DNA of 64,000 nt from Bacteroidales bacterium (GTDB taxonomy: Bacteria > Bacteroidota > Bacteroidia > Bacteroidales > UBA932). Location of the stretch: contig JALCSU010000004.1 in the NCBI GenBank assembly GCA_022653735.1, positions 1-64,000 on the forward strand, given 5' to 3'. This document shows, piece after piece, positions 17,854 through 27,109 of the stretch. Made by a program: the position numbers and the translations under genes. The notes below the pieces were generated by a model. The model was given only the letters and a program-made list of their open reading frames with translations. It ran no database searches and was not told the origin of the DNA. Each line of letters opens with the position of its first letter. Position 1 is the stretch's first letter.

Positions 17854-17878
17854 TTAAATTTGTACAAATATTAAGAAT

Positions 17879-18226
17879 ATGAAAATGCTTACAATCTTAC
17901 TACAAGCCTCTTCGGCGCCTGTTTCCGGCAGTGCTGCGCAGGGTGGCGCAGGAACCAGCAGCGCAATGTTCTGGATCATGATAATTGCTATGTTCGTGAT
18001 CCTGTGGCTTTTCATGATCAGGCCTCAGCGCAAGCAGCAGAAAGAATTGGAAAACTTCCGTAAATCCCTGAAGAAAGGGGACAAAGTCGTCACAGTCGGG
18101 GGCATCTATGGAGTTATAGACGAAATAAACGAGAAGTCAGCGCTCATCAAGGTTGATGGCGACGTGAAGCTTAGAGTCGATAAGAATTCACTCGTGAAGG
18201 ATTATTCCGACACTCAGCCTAAGTAG
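17879..18226 (+). CDS. yajC: Preprotein translocase subunit YajC
   Basis: 115 residues with one N-terminal transmembrane helix (MFWIMIIAMFVILWLFMI, about 30-48), then RPQRKQQKELENFRKSL and KKGDKVVTVGGIYGVIDE, the family signature. YajC is an accessory membrane protein of the SecDF complex. The gene is 25 bases after nusB and 10 before the YbbR-like gene, so it likely belongs to one operon. Confidence 0.93.
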   Translation: MKMLTILLQASSAPVSGSAAQGGAGTSSAMFWIMIIAMFVILWLFMIRPQRKQQKELENFRKSLKKGDKVVTVGGIYGVIDEINEKSALIKVDGDVKLRVDKNSLVKDYSDTQPK

Positions 18227-18236
18227 GGAGGAACAA

Positions 18237-19217
18237 ATGTGGAAGGAACGTTTCCATGCCTTCTTGCAGAAGACCCATCTCAACGGCCGGGACTCAGTAA
18301 TATTCTTACTCTCTGTCCTGCTCGCTTTCACTATATGGCTCATTCATAATCTGTCGCTGAATTATTCCAGCACTATGAGTGTGCCGGTGGTGGCTGTCTG
18401 CAACATAGATGGGCATTCCAACGTTTCTTCTAATTCTAGCCTCATCGTGGCCCGATGCCGCACTTCCGGCTTCAGCCTGGTGCGGAATTCTTCTATGTCA
18501 AAGCGGAACGCCATCCGGATAATGTTTGACCCGAAAGACATGCACCATAAGGACGGGGAAATCTTCTACATTACTTCCGCTGAGCTGAGCAATTATGTGA
18601 ACGAGATTTTTGGGGAAGGGGTGAGGCTGGAGTCTTTCGTCTCAGACACGTTCCAGTTCCGCTTTCCGTTCGAGAATAATAAAAAGGTGCCAGTGCAGGC
18701 GGAGACCATACTGTCGTTCAAGCCGCAATACACTGCCATGGACGGCATGAAAGTCACGCCGGATTCCATAACGATTTACGGTGAGCCGTTCCACCTGGAG
18801 CACGTGGACAGGGTGTTCACGAAGACTATCGAGCTCTCGAACATTCGTTCCAGCAGCCACGGCACAGTTAAGCTGGAACCTATAAATGGGGTGCGCATGT
18901 CGGTCTCCGAGGTGAACTACTCATTGGATGTAACGCGTTTCGTCGAGATAAAAGATGACGTAGCCATCATTGCCAGGAACGTTCCAGTGGGAAAGGAATT
19001 GAAAATATTCCCATCCACCGCGAAAGTGACTTATAAATGCACTTTCCCTCTTTCAGAAGATCCATCCGACGTGGTTAGCTTCTACATCGATTACTCCGAC
19101 TTCGAGAAGTCTCTTGGCGGGAAATGCATAGCTAAGGCTCGGAACATTCCTAAAGGGGTGATTGAATATACTCTGGATCCAGAGGTGTTCGATTGCGTAG
19201 AGGAGGATAGAAAATGA
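18237..19217 (+). CDS. YbbR-like domain membrane-anchored protein
   Basis: 326 residues: an N-terminal membrane anchor (DSVIFLLSVLLAFTIWLIHNL, read in parts, about 20-40) followed by two to three YbbR-like beta domains outside the membrane. It is preceded by GGAGG at 18228-18232. The order yajC, ybbR-like, coaE is common in Bacteroidota. YbbR proteins in Firmicutes regulate a diadenylate cyclase, but no cyclase gene is adjacent here, so the function is open. Its stop overlaps the coaE start. Confidence 0.8.
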   Translation: MWKERFHAFLQKTHLNGRDSVIFLLSVLLAFTIWLIHNLSLNYSSTMSVPVVAVCNIDGHSNVSSNSSLIVARCRTSGFSLVRNSSMSKRNAIRIMFDPKDMHHKDGEIFYITSAELSNYVNEIFGEGVRLESFVSDTFQFRFPFENNKKVPVQAETILSFKPQYTAMDGMKVTPDSITIYGEPFHLEHVDRVFTKTIELSNIRSSSHGTVKLEPINGVRMSVSEVNYSLDVTRFVEIKDDVAIIARNVPVGKELKIFPSTAKVTYKCTFPLSEDPSDVVSFYIDYSDFEKSLGGKCIAKARNIPKGVIEYTLDPEVFDCVEEDRK

Positions 19218-19804
19218 TAACATTCGCTGTCACAGGAGGCATAGGAAGCGGGAAATCCGCAGTTTGCAGGATCATAGCCGCAGAGGGCATTCCGGTCTAT
19301 GATTCGGACTCTGCGGCAAAACGTCTTTACCTGACAGATGATTCCTTGCTGGATGCCATCGAGGAGGCTTTCGGCTGCAGCATCAGAAAGGCTGATGGGA
19401 CATTCGACAAGGCTAAGCTGACCGAACTGGCTTTCTTATCGAAAGACAACTTGGCTAAGCTGGACGGTATTGTCCATCCTGCTGTGCTGAGGGATTTCAT
19501 AAGGTGGAAGGCTATGAATGAAGCAAATGGGGCGAAAGCAGCTGCCATGGAGTCGGCAATCGTAATGGACCTGCCGGAGTTCATGAAGCACTTGGACAAG
19601 ATAATTCTGGTGGATGCTCCTCTGGAATTAAGATTGGAAAGGGCGGCGGCAAGAGATAACGTTCCAAAATCGAGCATCATCCAGCGAATCGCAGCACAAA
19701 GATTCGACATCTCGAAGGCCGATGCCATCATAAGGAACAGTGGCACGATTGATGACCTTAAGAAAGAAACAGATAGCGCATTGAAAATTTTAAAAATTAA
19801 ATGA
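19214..19804 (+). CDS. coaE: Dephospho-CoA kinase
   Basis: 196 residues. The P-loop GGIGSGKS is at about 8-15, followed by YDSDSAAKRLY (substrate acid), the LDGIVHPAVL segment and the lid RAAARDNVPKSSIIQRIAAQ. It catalyses the last step of coenzyme A synthesis. It overlaps the upstream gene by four bases (ATGA) and the downstream DUF5606 gene by four. Confidence 0.95.
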   Translation: MITFAVTGGIGSGKSAVCRIIAAEGIPVYDSDSAAKRLYLTDDSLLDAIEEAFGCSIRKADGTFDKAKLTELAFLSKDNLAKLDGIVHPAVLRDFIRWKAMNEANGAKAAAMESAIVMDLPEFMKHLDKIILVDAPLELRLERAAARDNVPKSSIIQRIAAQRFDISKADAIIRNSGTIDDLKKETDSALKILKIK

Positions 19805-20262
19805 ATATGAAAACTGATTTGACAAAAATTATTTCTGTATCTGGCCAGCACGGCCTTTACAAGTACCTGGCTCAGGCTCGCAACGGTGCTATCGTGGAGT
19901 CTTTGAGCGATAAGACCAGGACTGTGTTCGGGTTGAAGAACAGAATCACGACTCTTGCCGATATATCCGTATACACCAAGACCGGAGAGGTCTCCCTGAA
20001 AGACGTGCTTACGAAGCTGAAGGACGTGCTTGACGGGAAGGAGGTGACTTCAAAAGACAGTCCAGATGAGTTGAAGGCACTTTTCGAAAAGGCCGTGCCT
20101 GACTATGACGCAGACCGCTTCTACGTGTCTCACATGAAGAAAATCATCGACTGGTACAACGAGATTGCAAAATATGCATCCTTCGACTTCGAGGAGGAGA
20201 AGAAGGATGAGGCTCCTGCTGAGGAAGAGGCTCAGGCTTCTGAAGATAAAGCTAACGAATAA
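19801..20262 (+). CDS. DUF5606 protein
   Basis: 153 residues beginning MNMKTDLTKIISVSGQHGLYKYLAQARNG (read in parts), an SH3-like beta domain followed by a helical region and a very acidic Glu/Ala tail. It matches the Bacteroidota-restricted family DUF5606, of unknown function, regularly encoded after coaE. It starts within the coaE stop (ATGA) and ends five bases before rimO. Confidence 0.85.
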   Translation: MNMKTDLTKIISVSGQHGLYKYLAQARNGAIVESLSDKTRTVFGLKNRITTLADISVYTKTGEVSLKDVLTKLKDVLDGKEVTSKDSPDELKALFEKAVPDYDADRFYVSHMKKIIDWYNEIAKYASFDFEEEKKDEAPAEEEAQASEDKANE

Positions 20263-20267
20263 GGAAT

Positions 20268-21605
20268 ATGCCGAATAATAGAAGGAAATCCATACAGGTG
20301 GTCACCCTAGGGTGCTCGAAGAACACTGTGGACACTCAGCACATCCTTTCCCAGGTCGAGAAAGATTACGAAGTGGTGCCGGAAGGGGATAATCGTGCCG
20401 TGGATTACCTTTTAATCAACACTTGCGGTTTCATCGGAGATGCCAAGGAAGAGTCTGTGCAGGCCATTCTTGACGGCGCTTTGCGAAAGAAAGCTGGGAA
20501 TGCGAAGAAGTTATTCGTTTTAGGTTGCCTCTCGCAGCGTTACATGGGGCAGCTTCCTGTCCTGATTCCTGAAGTCGATAAATGGTTCGGCGCCAGGGAT
20601 TTCGCCACGGTAGTTAAGGCTTTAGGCGTGGAGCCTGGCAGCTCGCATGAGCGGATGCGATATCTTACCGAGAAGCATCGCTCCTATGCTTACCTGAAAA
20701 TTTCAGAAGGCTGCGACCGCAGGTGCTCATATTGCGCTATTCCTTTCATACGTGGCGCTCACAAGAGCGTGCCTATCGAGATGCTCGTGAAAGAGGCGAC
20801 CGAGCTTGCTGGCGAAGGCGTGAAAGAACTGCTTCTGATAGCGCAGGACACGACATATTACGGGCTGGATCTCTATGGGAAACGTTCTTTGGCTAAACTG
20901 ATTCAGGAACTTTCTAAAATCAAGGGAATTGAATGGATAAGGATTCACTATTCCTATCCTGCCGATTTTCCTGGGGATGTCCTGAAAGAGATGGCTGATA
21001 ACCCGAAGGTCTGCAAATACCTTGACATCCCTCTTCAGCATATTTCAGATAAAGTCCTGAACAAGATGCATAGGGGCGTTGATGGCAAGTGGACGAGGAA
21101 TCTTATCGCGAAGCTACGTTCGCAGGTGCCAGGGGTGGTGCTGAGGACAACGATGATTGTCGGGCATCCGGGCGAGGGCAAGCGGGAGTTCCAGGAGCTT
21201 CTGGACTTCGTCGCCGAGGCCAAGTTCGAGCGGCTTGGTGCTTTTAAATATTCAGAGGAAGAGGGAACTTTCGATGCTGCTAATTTCAGGGATCGCATCA
21301 CTAAAAAGGAGAAGCAGCGCAGGCTGTCCGAGCTCATGGAGCTTCAGAGCGGTATTTCACTAGCATTCAACCAGTCTAGGGTTGGAAAGGTGGAAAAAGT
21401 GCTCGTAGATGACTATGCCGACGGGGTTTTCATCTGTAGGAGCCAGTACGAGAGCCCAGAAGTGGATGGCGAGATTATTGTAACTTATTCGCCGGACAAA
21501 TTCCCTGGGATTAAGGATCCAGAGAAACTCTGCGGAATATTCATGAATGTTAAAATAACTGGCGCGGATGAATATGATCTAACTGCCGAGCCAATAGGAG
21601 ATTAA
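20268..21605 (+). CDS. rimO: Ribosomal protein S12 methylthiotransferase RimO
   Basis: 445 residues. The N-terminal UPF0004 domain has cysteines in TLGCSKNTVD, INTCGF and LGCLSQRY. The radical-SAM cluster motif is CDRRCSYCAIP (about 146-156), and a C-terminal TRAM domain follows (ESPEVDGEIIV...). It adds a methylthio group to Asp89 of ribosomal protein S12 using two iron-sulfur clusters and SAM. RimO rather than MiaB is favoured by RGAHKSVPIE and RIHYSYPADFP. Confidence 0.95.
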   Translation: MPNNRRKSIQVVTLGCSKNTVDTQHILSQVEKDYEVVPEGDNRAVDYLLINTCGFIGDAKEESVQAILDGALRKKAGNAKKLFVLGCLSQRYMGQLPVLIPEVDKWFGARDFATVVKALGVEPGSSHERMRYLTEKHRSYAYLKISEGCDRRCSYCAIPFIRGAHKSVPIEMLVKEATELAGEGVKELLLIAQDTTYYGLDLYGKRSLAKLIQELSKIKGIEWIRIHYSYPADFPGDVLKEMADNPKVCKYLDIPLQHISDKVLNKMHRGVDGKWTRNLIAKLRSQVPGVVLRTTMIVGHPGEGKREFQELLDFVAEAKFERLGAFKYSEEEGTFDAANFRDRITKKEKQRRLSELMELQSGISLAFNQSRVGKVEKVLVDDYADGVFICRSQYESPEVDGEIIVTYSPDKFPGIKDPEKLCGIFMNVKITGADEYDLTAEPIGD

Positions 21606-21609
21606 AATT

Positions 21610-22563
21610 ATGAAAAAGGCTTCTGTCATTCTGCTCTCTGGCATATTCATGCTGGTGGCATGCGCTCCTCAGGCGCTGCTGGTGGAATCTGAGATGAGGG
21701 GACCGTCCGCTTCGGGGCTGAACCTCGCTCGCAAGACCATGGGCATCGTTTATCTGTACGGTTCCAATCCAAGGGATTCTTCGTTCAACAGGGCCTTTTC
21801 TTCTGGCTTTGCATCTGCTCTGGAACATGATTATTTCAATGGGGAGCAGGTTATCGACCTTTATAGCATTGGATATGAAAAAGGCACTGACTACACCCAG
21901 AAGGATTCAATGGTGAATCTGGCCATGGATGTTGACAAGGATGTCGTTTTCCTTGTGGATAAGCCATCTTTCGGAAATGTCTCTTTTGGATCGCCAATAA
22001 AAAATACTTCGGCGGGCATTCATTCTGCCGATTCATCGTACATCTCGGCTGCGAAGCTCCCTTTCAACGTCAAAGTTTACGTCTACGACACTCAGAATAA
22101 AGAGGATAAGGTTTTCGGCTTCGCTGGAGACAAAGACCTTGCCGTAGATGTGTACAGCAATGGAAAAGCTACTGCTGAGGAAATGAATCGCAGGCTTTGG
22201 AATAGCATTGAGAGCGCTGCCGAGAGCGCGGGTCAGGTGGCGGCAAAGTCTTTCGTGTCTACGTGGCATCAGGATCAGTTCTTCGTAATATATTACGATG
22301 CCGCGGAAAGTGCTTGGACCAATGGTGCGGAGCATGCTAACTCATTCAAATGGAAAGAAGCTATCGACGACTGGCTCCCTCTCACTAAGAACAAAAATAA
22401 GGAAAAGAGGGCTTGCGCAGCTTATAACATCGGCCTTGCATGCTTCATGCTTGGGCAGCCAGAGCTGGCAAAAGAGTGGCTGGACAGGTCGGACAGCGAG
22501 GCGCCTGTGAGCTTGAGCGCAAGCCTGAGAAAGCAGATTGAGAGTTATACGGGAGTAAAATGA
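21610..22563 (+). CDS. Lipoprotein, DUF6340-like with tetratricopeptide-type C-terminus
   Basis: 317 residues with signal peptide and lipobox LVAC (Cys about 19). The middle is a mixed alpha/beta domain, and the end (AACAYNIGLACFMLGQPELAKEWLDRSDS) looks like a tetratricopeptide repeat. It resembles DUF6340-type Bacteroidota lipoproteins, function unknown. It lies between rimO and glpA, and its stop overlaps the glpA start by four bases, so it is co-translated with the glycerol-3-phosphate genes. Confidence 0.7.
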   Translation: MKKASVILLSGIFMLVACAPQALLVESEMRGPSASGLNLARKTMGIVYLYGSNPRDSSFNRAFSSGFASALEHDYFNGEQVIDLYSIGYEKGTDYTQKDSMVNLAMDVDKDVVFLVDKPSFGNVSFGSPIKNTSAGIHSADSSYISAAKLPFNVKVYVYDTQNKEDKVFGFAGDKDLAVDVYSNGKATAEEMNRRLWNSIESAAESAGQVAAKSFVSTWHQDQFFVIYYDAAESAWTNGAEHANSFKWKEAIDDWLPLTKNKNKEKRACAAYNIGLACFMLGQPELAKEWLDRSDSEAPVSLSASLRKQIESYTGVK

Positions 22564-24161
22564 AACAGGAATTTGACGTTATAATCATAGGCGGCGGCAT
22601 CACGGGTGCTGGAACCGCAAGAGACTGTTCCCTTAGGGGCTTGAAAGTTCTGTTGATAGAAAGAAACGACATTGCGACCGGAGCGACCGGCCGCAATCAT
22701 GGTTTGCTGCACAGCGGAGCACGTTATGCTGTCACTGATAAAGAATCCGCTTCGGAATGCATAAAAGAGAACATGATTCTGAAGAAAATCGCCCGACATT
22801 GCGTGGATGATACTTCAGGGTTTTTCATTACTCTGCCTGAAGATGACCTGGGCTATCAGGCAACGTTCGTGAAAGCCTGCACAGAGGCTGGAATAAAGGC
22901 GGAAATCATAGACCCTCAGGAGGCGAAGAGGCTGGAGCCATCTGTGAATCCGTCCATCATAGGTGCAGTGCGTGTTCCTGATGGCTCGGTGGACCCGTTC
23001 AGGCTTTGCGCGTCGAACATTTATGACGCTAAACTCCACGGTGCCGTGGTGCTGACGTACACAGAGGTCACGGAAATCATCAAGAACCAAGATATGGTGA
23101 CCGGAGTAAAGGTGCAGAATCGCAGGACCGGAGAGCGTGGCGAGTACCATGCGCCAGTGGTAATAAATGCGTGTGGAATCTGGGGGCATCATATTGCCGA
23201 GATGGCTGGGGCAAAGATTGGCATGTATCCAGCGAAGGGTGCTTTGCTGATTTTCGCTCACAGGGTCAACGGAATCGTGCTGAATCGTTGCCGCAAGCCT
23301 GCAAATGCGGACATCCTTGTTCCGGGAGATACCGTGTGCGTGATTGGCACTACTTCCACTAAAGTGCCATACGAGGAGTGCGATCATCTGCAGGTGACGC
23401 CGGACGAGGTGAATCTGCTTCTCTCAGAGGGAGCGAAGCTCTCGCCTGTGCTTGCTCAGACTAGGATTTTGCGGGCTTACGCTGGTGTGCGTCCACTTGT
23501 TTCTGCGGACAATGATCCTACCGGCAGGAATATCAGCCGTGGCATAGTCTGCCTGGATCACGAGATTCGCGACGGAATTAAAGGCTTCATAACGATAACT
23601 GGCGGTAAGCTGATGACTTACAGGCTGATGGCCGAGCAGGCTACTGACATGGCTTGCAAGAAGCTGGGTCTGGATGTTCCTTGCACGACTGCAACTACCC
23701 CTCTTCCTGGCTCTGAGGAAGGAGGCATTGAGAAGATATTCAAGAATATGTGGACTATGCCTACTACGGCGCAGAAGGCGACCGTTGGCAGGGCTGGGGC
23801 GAATGTCTCTAGCATTCCGCTTTCCGATGAATATGAGGGGAGCGTCGTTTGCGAGTGTGAAGAGGTACCTGTGTCTGAGATAGATTCTGCCATCAAGAAT
23901 ATGGACGTCCACAATCTCGTGGATCTTCGCAGGCGCACTCGAATGGGCATGGGAACGTGCCAGGGAGAGCTTTGCGGGTGCAGGGCTGCCTGCATTCTGG
24001 CTAAGGATCATGGCGATGTCGTTGCTGTGCGCAATGATTTGAAGCAGTTCATGAATGAGCGGTGGAAAGGAATGTATCCTGTGGCTTGGGGAGAGACCTT
24101 ACGGGAATGCGCATATACGCAGTGGGTATATTCGGAAGTGCTGGGATTGAATGAATCTTAG
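22560..24161 (+). CDS. glpA: Anaerobic glycerol-3-phosphate dehydrogenase subunit A
   Basis: 533 residues. The FAD-binding motif IIIGGGITGAGTARD is at about 9-23, then RNDIATGATGRNHGLLHSGARYA and the DAO catalytic fold. The C-terminal BFD-like [2Fe-2S] domain has CECEEVP and CQGELCGCRA cysteines (about 435-480). It oxidises sn-glycerol-3-phosphate to dihydroxyacetone phosphate and passes electrons through GlpB and GlpC to menaquinone. It is the first of three genes in glpABC order. Confidence 0.95.
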   Translation: MKQEFDVIIIGGGITGAGTARDCSLRGLKVLLIERNDIATGATGRNHGLLHSGARYAVTDKESASECIKENMILKKIARHCVDDTSGFFITLPEDDLGYQATFVKACTEAGIKAEIIDPQEAKRLEPSVNPSIIGAVRVPDGSVDPFRLCASNIYDAKLHGAVVLTYTEVTEIIKNQDMVTGVKVQNRRTGERGEYHAPVVINACGIWGHHIAEMAGAKIGMYPAKGALLIFAHRVNGIVLNRCRKPANADILVPGDTVCVIGTTSTKVPYEECDHLQVTPDEVNLLLSEGAKLSPVLAQTRILRAYAGVRPLVSADNDPTGRNISRGIVCLDHEIRDGIKGFITITGGKLMTYRLMAEQATDMACKKLGLDVPCTTATTPLPGSEEGGIEKIFKNMWTMPTTAQKATVGRAGANVSSIPLSDEYEGSVVCECEEVPVSEIDSAIKNMDVHNLVDLRRRTRMGMGTCQGELCGCRAACILAKDHGDVVAVRNDLKQFMNERWKGMYPVAWGETLRECAYTQWVYSEVLGLNES

Positions 24162-24197
24162 CTTTTGTGAAGGATAAGTTTTGAATAAGGATTAAGA

Positions 24198-25445
24198 ATG
24201 AAATTTGATACTATCATAATTGGAGGAGGGCTTTCCTCCCTTGTCTGCGGCATTCGCTTGCAAGAGGCAGGAAAGCAGTGTCTCATCGTTTCTGCTGGGC
24301 AAAATGCCTTGCACTTTTCTACTGGCACTTTCGGCTTGCTTGGGAGGCTTCCGGACGGGACGGCGGTTGAAGAGCCGCTTCTGGATATTCCTAAATTACC
24401 GGATAATCACCCATATTCGAAGATAGGGGTTGAGAGGATAAAGGAATATGCTGCCGGCGTGATTCCTTTCTTCGGAAAGTATGGCATCAAGCTTTGCGGT
24501 TTCAATGGAGCAAACGGCTGGCGTTTCACTCCGATGGGGACTTTCAAGCCTGCCTGGCTGGCTTTGGAGGAGATTCCGTTTTTTAAATCTCCCGATGAGG
24601 TCATAGGGCATAAGGCTTTGATTGTCAATTTTGCTGGTTTCATGGATTTCAATAGTGTCTTCATTGCTGAAGGGCTTGAGAAGAAGGGACTTTCTTGCAG
24701 GATAGAGTCGGTGAAACTGAAGGTCGTGGAGAATCTTCGTGCCAATCCAACTGAGATGCGTTCTATCAATATAGCTCGTGTAATGGAGCAGGAGGAATGC
24801 TGGAAAGAGTTTGGCCGGACAGTTCATTCGCTTTTGAAAGATGAAGATGTCGTGGTGGTTCCAGAGGTGTTCGGTTTGAATAACCCTCTCGTGTGTGACT
24901 GGGTTAGGGAGATGATAAAGGTCAAGGTGCTGTTCGTTGGAACTATGCCGCCTTCCGTTGCAGGCATCCGCACTCAGAAACTATTGAAAAAGGCTTTCGA
25001 GAACATCGGGGGAACGTTCCTGATGGGGGATGAGGCTCTCAGTTCTTCGATTTCAGATGGCGTTGTAACGAGCATTAAGACTAGAAACCTTGATGGGACT
25101 CTGCTGGAGGCTGATGATTTCGTGCTGGCCAGCGGACATCTGTTCGCTCATGGCTTGGTCGCATCGCCAGGCAAGATTGAGGAGCCTGTGTTCGGGCTGG
25201 ACGTGGATTTCGTTCCTGACAGGAATGAGTGGTACGATAAGAATTTCTTCGAAAAGCAGAATTATCTTGGCTTTGGAGTCGTGACCGATTCCCGTTTCAG
25301 GGCATTCAAGAATGCTTCTTTGGTCGATAATCTTTATGTTATTGGTTCTGAGGTCGGCGGGTGTAATTCGCTGAACGAGGGGAGTGGCGCTGGCGTGGCC
25401 ATAATGACTGCACTGCGGGTCGCTGATGAAATCATTGGAGGATAG
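24198..25445 (+). CDS. glpB: Anaerobic glycerol-3-phosphate dehydrogenase subunit B
   Basis: 415 residues. The N-terminal FAD/FMN Rossmann motif is IIIGGGLSSLVCGIRL, with GTFGLLGRLPDG shortly after. The C-terminal EVGGCNSLNEGSGAGVAI is typical of GlpB. It carries flavin and relays electrons from GlpA to GlpC. It starts 36 bases after glpA and ends seven bases before glpC. Confidence 0.94.
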   Translation: MKFDTIIIGGGLSSLVCGIRLQEAGKQCLIVSAGQNALHFSTGTFGLLGRLPDGTAVEEPLLDIPKLPDNHPYSKIGVERIKEYAAGVIPFFGKYGIKLCGFNGANGWRFTPMGTFKPAWLALEEIPFFKSPDEVIGHKALIVNFAGFMDFNSVFIAEGLEKKGLSCRIESVKLKVVENLRANPTEMRSINIARVMEQEECWKEFGRTVHSLLKDEDVVVVPEVFGLNNPLVCDWVREMIKVKVLFVGTMPPSVAGIRTQKLLKKAFENIGGTFLMGDEALSSSISDGVVTSIKTRNLDGTLLEADDFVLASGHLFAHGLVASPGKIEEPVFGLDVDFVPDRNEWYDKNFFEKQNYLGFGVVTDSRFRAFKNASLVDNLYVIGSEVGGCNSLNEGSGAGVAIMTALRVADEIIGG

Positions 25446-25452
25446 ATAGGAT

Positions 25453-26691
25453 ATGGAGAAGAAAGAAGTTAGTTTCAATAATTTTGAGCAGTGCATCAAG
25501 TGCACGGTTTGCACGGCGTACTGCCCTGTGGTGCCAGTGAATCCTCGCTTCCCTGGTCCTAAGCAGGCCGGCCCTGATGAGGAGAGGCTTCGCCTGAAGA
25601 ACAAGATGTTCTTCGACGAGAACCTGAAATATTGCTTGAACTGCAAACGCTGTGAGGTTTCTTGCCCATCTGGCGTGAATATAGCTGATTTGATTCAGTC
25701 TGCCAGGCGTCGCTACAGCGCCGCCACGCCGACTCTCCGTGATACCATACTTGCTAATACCGACATAATGGGGCGTCTGGCTCGTCCGTTCGCTCCCATA
25801 GTTAATTCTATGGTGGCTACGAAGCCCGTGAAAGCTGTGATGGACGCAGTGCTGGATATTGATAAGAATCGCACATTCCCAAAATACAAGGCTCACGGCT
25901 TCGTTGGATGGTTTAATCGAGACGCACGGTCGAAGCAGGCGGCATATTCGAAGAAAGTGGCCTTCTTCCATGGTTGTTCTACTGAGTTTCAGCACCCTGA
26001 GGTGGGGAAGGCTTTCGTGGAAGTGATGAATGCCGTTGGTTATGGGGTGGAACTTATGAATGAAGAGTGCTGCGGGGTGGCTATGATTGCCAATGGGCTT
26101 TGGAACCAGGCTAGCAGGCATGCTAAGCACAATGTCGCCGTATTCGAGAAGATGGTAGGCGAGGGGCTTCCTATCGTTGCCACTGCTTCCACTTGCACTT
26201 TCACCATGAGGGATGAATATCCTCACGTTCTGGATATTGACAATTCCAAAGTTCGGGACAGCATTACTCTGGTGGAGAAGTTTCTGTTCGATTTGATTGA
26301 TGCAGGTAAAGCCACTCTGGTATTCAAGAAAGATTACGCTGCTCGCATAGCCTATCATATTCCGTGTCACATGGAAAAGTTAGGATGGAGCATATTCACG
26401 AAGCGGCTCATGCAGATGATTCCTGGGGTGTCTTTCTCTGTGCTGGATAGCGGCTGCTGCGGCATTGCTGGCACCTACGGCTTCAAGAAAGAGAATTATA
26501 GAAATTCACAAGAAATAGGACGGCCTGTGTTTGAGCAGATCCGTGCCCTTGCGCCAGACTTCGTCTGCAGCGAGTGTGATACCTGCAAGTGGCAGATTGA
26601 AATGTCCACCGGCTACAAAGTCCTAAACCCAATCGTCATCCTCGCTGAAGCCCTCGACCTCCCAGCCACCACAGCAGCCAACCACCAGTGA
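25453..26691 (+). CDS. glpC: Anaerobic glycerol-3-phosphate dehydrogenase subunit C
   Basis: 412 residues with two 4Fe-4S motifs near the N-terminus (CIKCTVCTAYCPV and CLNCKRCEVSCPSG) and two CCG-type cysteine-rich domains (NEECCGVAMI, DSGCCGIAGTYG). It anchors the dehydrogenase to the membrane quinone pool. The last 20 codons use a run of C-rich codons unlike the rest of the gene. No clear terminator is visible in the following 110 bases. Confidence 0.95.
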   Translation: MEKKEVSFNNFEQCIKCTVCTAYCPVVPVNPRFPGPKQAGPDEERLRLKNKMFFDENLKYCLNCKRCEVSCPSGVNIADLIQSARRRYSAATPTLRDTILANTDIMGRLARPFAPIVNSMVATKPVKAVMDAVLDIDKNRTFPKYKAHGFVGWFNRDARSKQAAYSKKVAFFHGCSTEFQHPEVGKAFVEVMNAVGYGVELMNEECCGVAMIANGLWNQASRHAKHNVAVFEKMVGEGLPIVATASTCTFTMRDEYPHVLDIDNSKVRDSITLVEKFLFDLIDAGKATLVFKKDYAARIAYHIPCHMEKLGWSIFTKRLMQMIPGVSFSVLDSGCCGIAGTYGFKKENYRNSQEIGRPVFEQIRALAPDFVCSECDTCKWQIEMSTGYKVLNPIVILAEALDLPATTAANHQ

Positions 26692-26807
26692 GAGGCCGCC
26701 AGAGCGCCTGATTCCAATCACCCCGTTAGATACGTGATGGCATTCGGCTCAAACATGGTCTCGGAAAAAGAGTATTCATGAAGTAATTTGAAAAAAACCT
26801 CGAAAAA

Positions 26808-26839
26808 TTTGTTTATTTAATCTGGAAGTAATACCTTTG
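26808..26839 (+). promoter_or_regulatory. Promoter of the tRNA-Lys pair
   Basis: TTTG (26808-26811), 20 bases, TACCTTTG (26832-26839): a full match to TTTG-N19-21-TAnnTTTG. Transcription would start about 26 bases before the first tRNA. Confidence 0.85.
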
Positions 26840-26871
26840 CACTCCCGAAAGGTAAGACCCGAGGTTGGAAT

Positions 26872-26944
26872 GATTCGTTAGCTCAGTTGGTAGAGCACAA
26901 CACTTTTAATGTTGGGGTCTCGGGTTCGAGCCCCGAACGGATCA
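26872..26944 (+). tRNA. tRNA-Lys (UUU)
   Basis: The acceptor stem GATTCGT pairs with ACGGATC (one T-G). The D arm is GCTC/GAGC. The anticodon stem CAACA/TGTTG encloses CTTTTAA, giving anticodon TTT. The T arm is TCGGG/CCCGA. CCA is not encoded. Confidence 0.97.
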
Positions 26945-26953
26945 CGAAAATAT

Positions 26954-27026
26954 GCTTTGCTAGCTCAGTTGGTAGAGCAACTGACTCTTAATCAGTGGGT
27001 CTAGGGTTCGAGTCCCTAGCAGAGCA
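26954..27026 (+). tRNA. tRNA-Lys (CUU), integration site of the mobile element
   Basis: The acceptor GCTTTGC pairs with GCAGAGC (one T-G). The anticodon stem ACTGA/TCAGT encloses CTCTTAA, giving anticodon CTT. The T arm is TAGGG/CCCTA. It lies nine bases after tRNA-Lys(UUU). Its last 14 bases plus one more (27013-27027) are repeated at 44248-44262, so the element uses its 3' end as attachment site and leaves the gene intact. Confidence 0.97.
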
Positions 27027-27069
27027 CATTAAAAGAACGCTAATTGCTTGATTTTCAGCAGTTAGCGTT
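27013..27069 (+). repeat. attL with duplicated tRNA 3' end and terminator arm
   Basis: The first 15 bases match 44248-44262 exactly. The following 42 bases match 44263-44304 with five differences. The homology therefore extends past the tRNA into its hairpin terminator, which the element has also copied. Confidence 0.9.
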
Positions 27070-27074
27070 TTTTC
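27036..27074 (+). terminator. Terminator of the tRNA-Lys operon
   Basis: AACGCTAA (27036-27043) pairs with TTAGCGTT (27062-27069), and TGCT pairs with AGCA inside. A run of six Ts follows. The degenerate copy at the right border (44271-44304) keeps the stem but not the T run. Confidence 0.85.
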
Positions 27075-27081
27075 TTGTCTC

Positions 27082-27109
27082 ATTTTTGGCTACAAATTGG
27101 CTACATAAT
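27082..27109 (+). promoter_or_regulatory. Candidate integrase arm-type sites, left end
   Basis: ATTTTTGGCTACA (27082-27094) and TTGGCTACATAAT (27097-27109). Both 13-base words recur fused as one site at 44095-44111 near the right end, where an inverted copy also occurs (44078-44090). Their distribution at both ends, just inside the attachment cores, is that expected of integrase arm sites. The function is inferred. Confidence 0.6.
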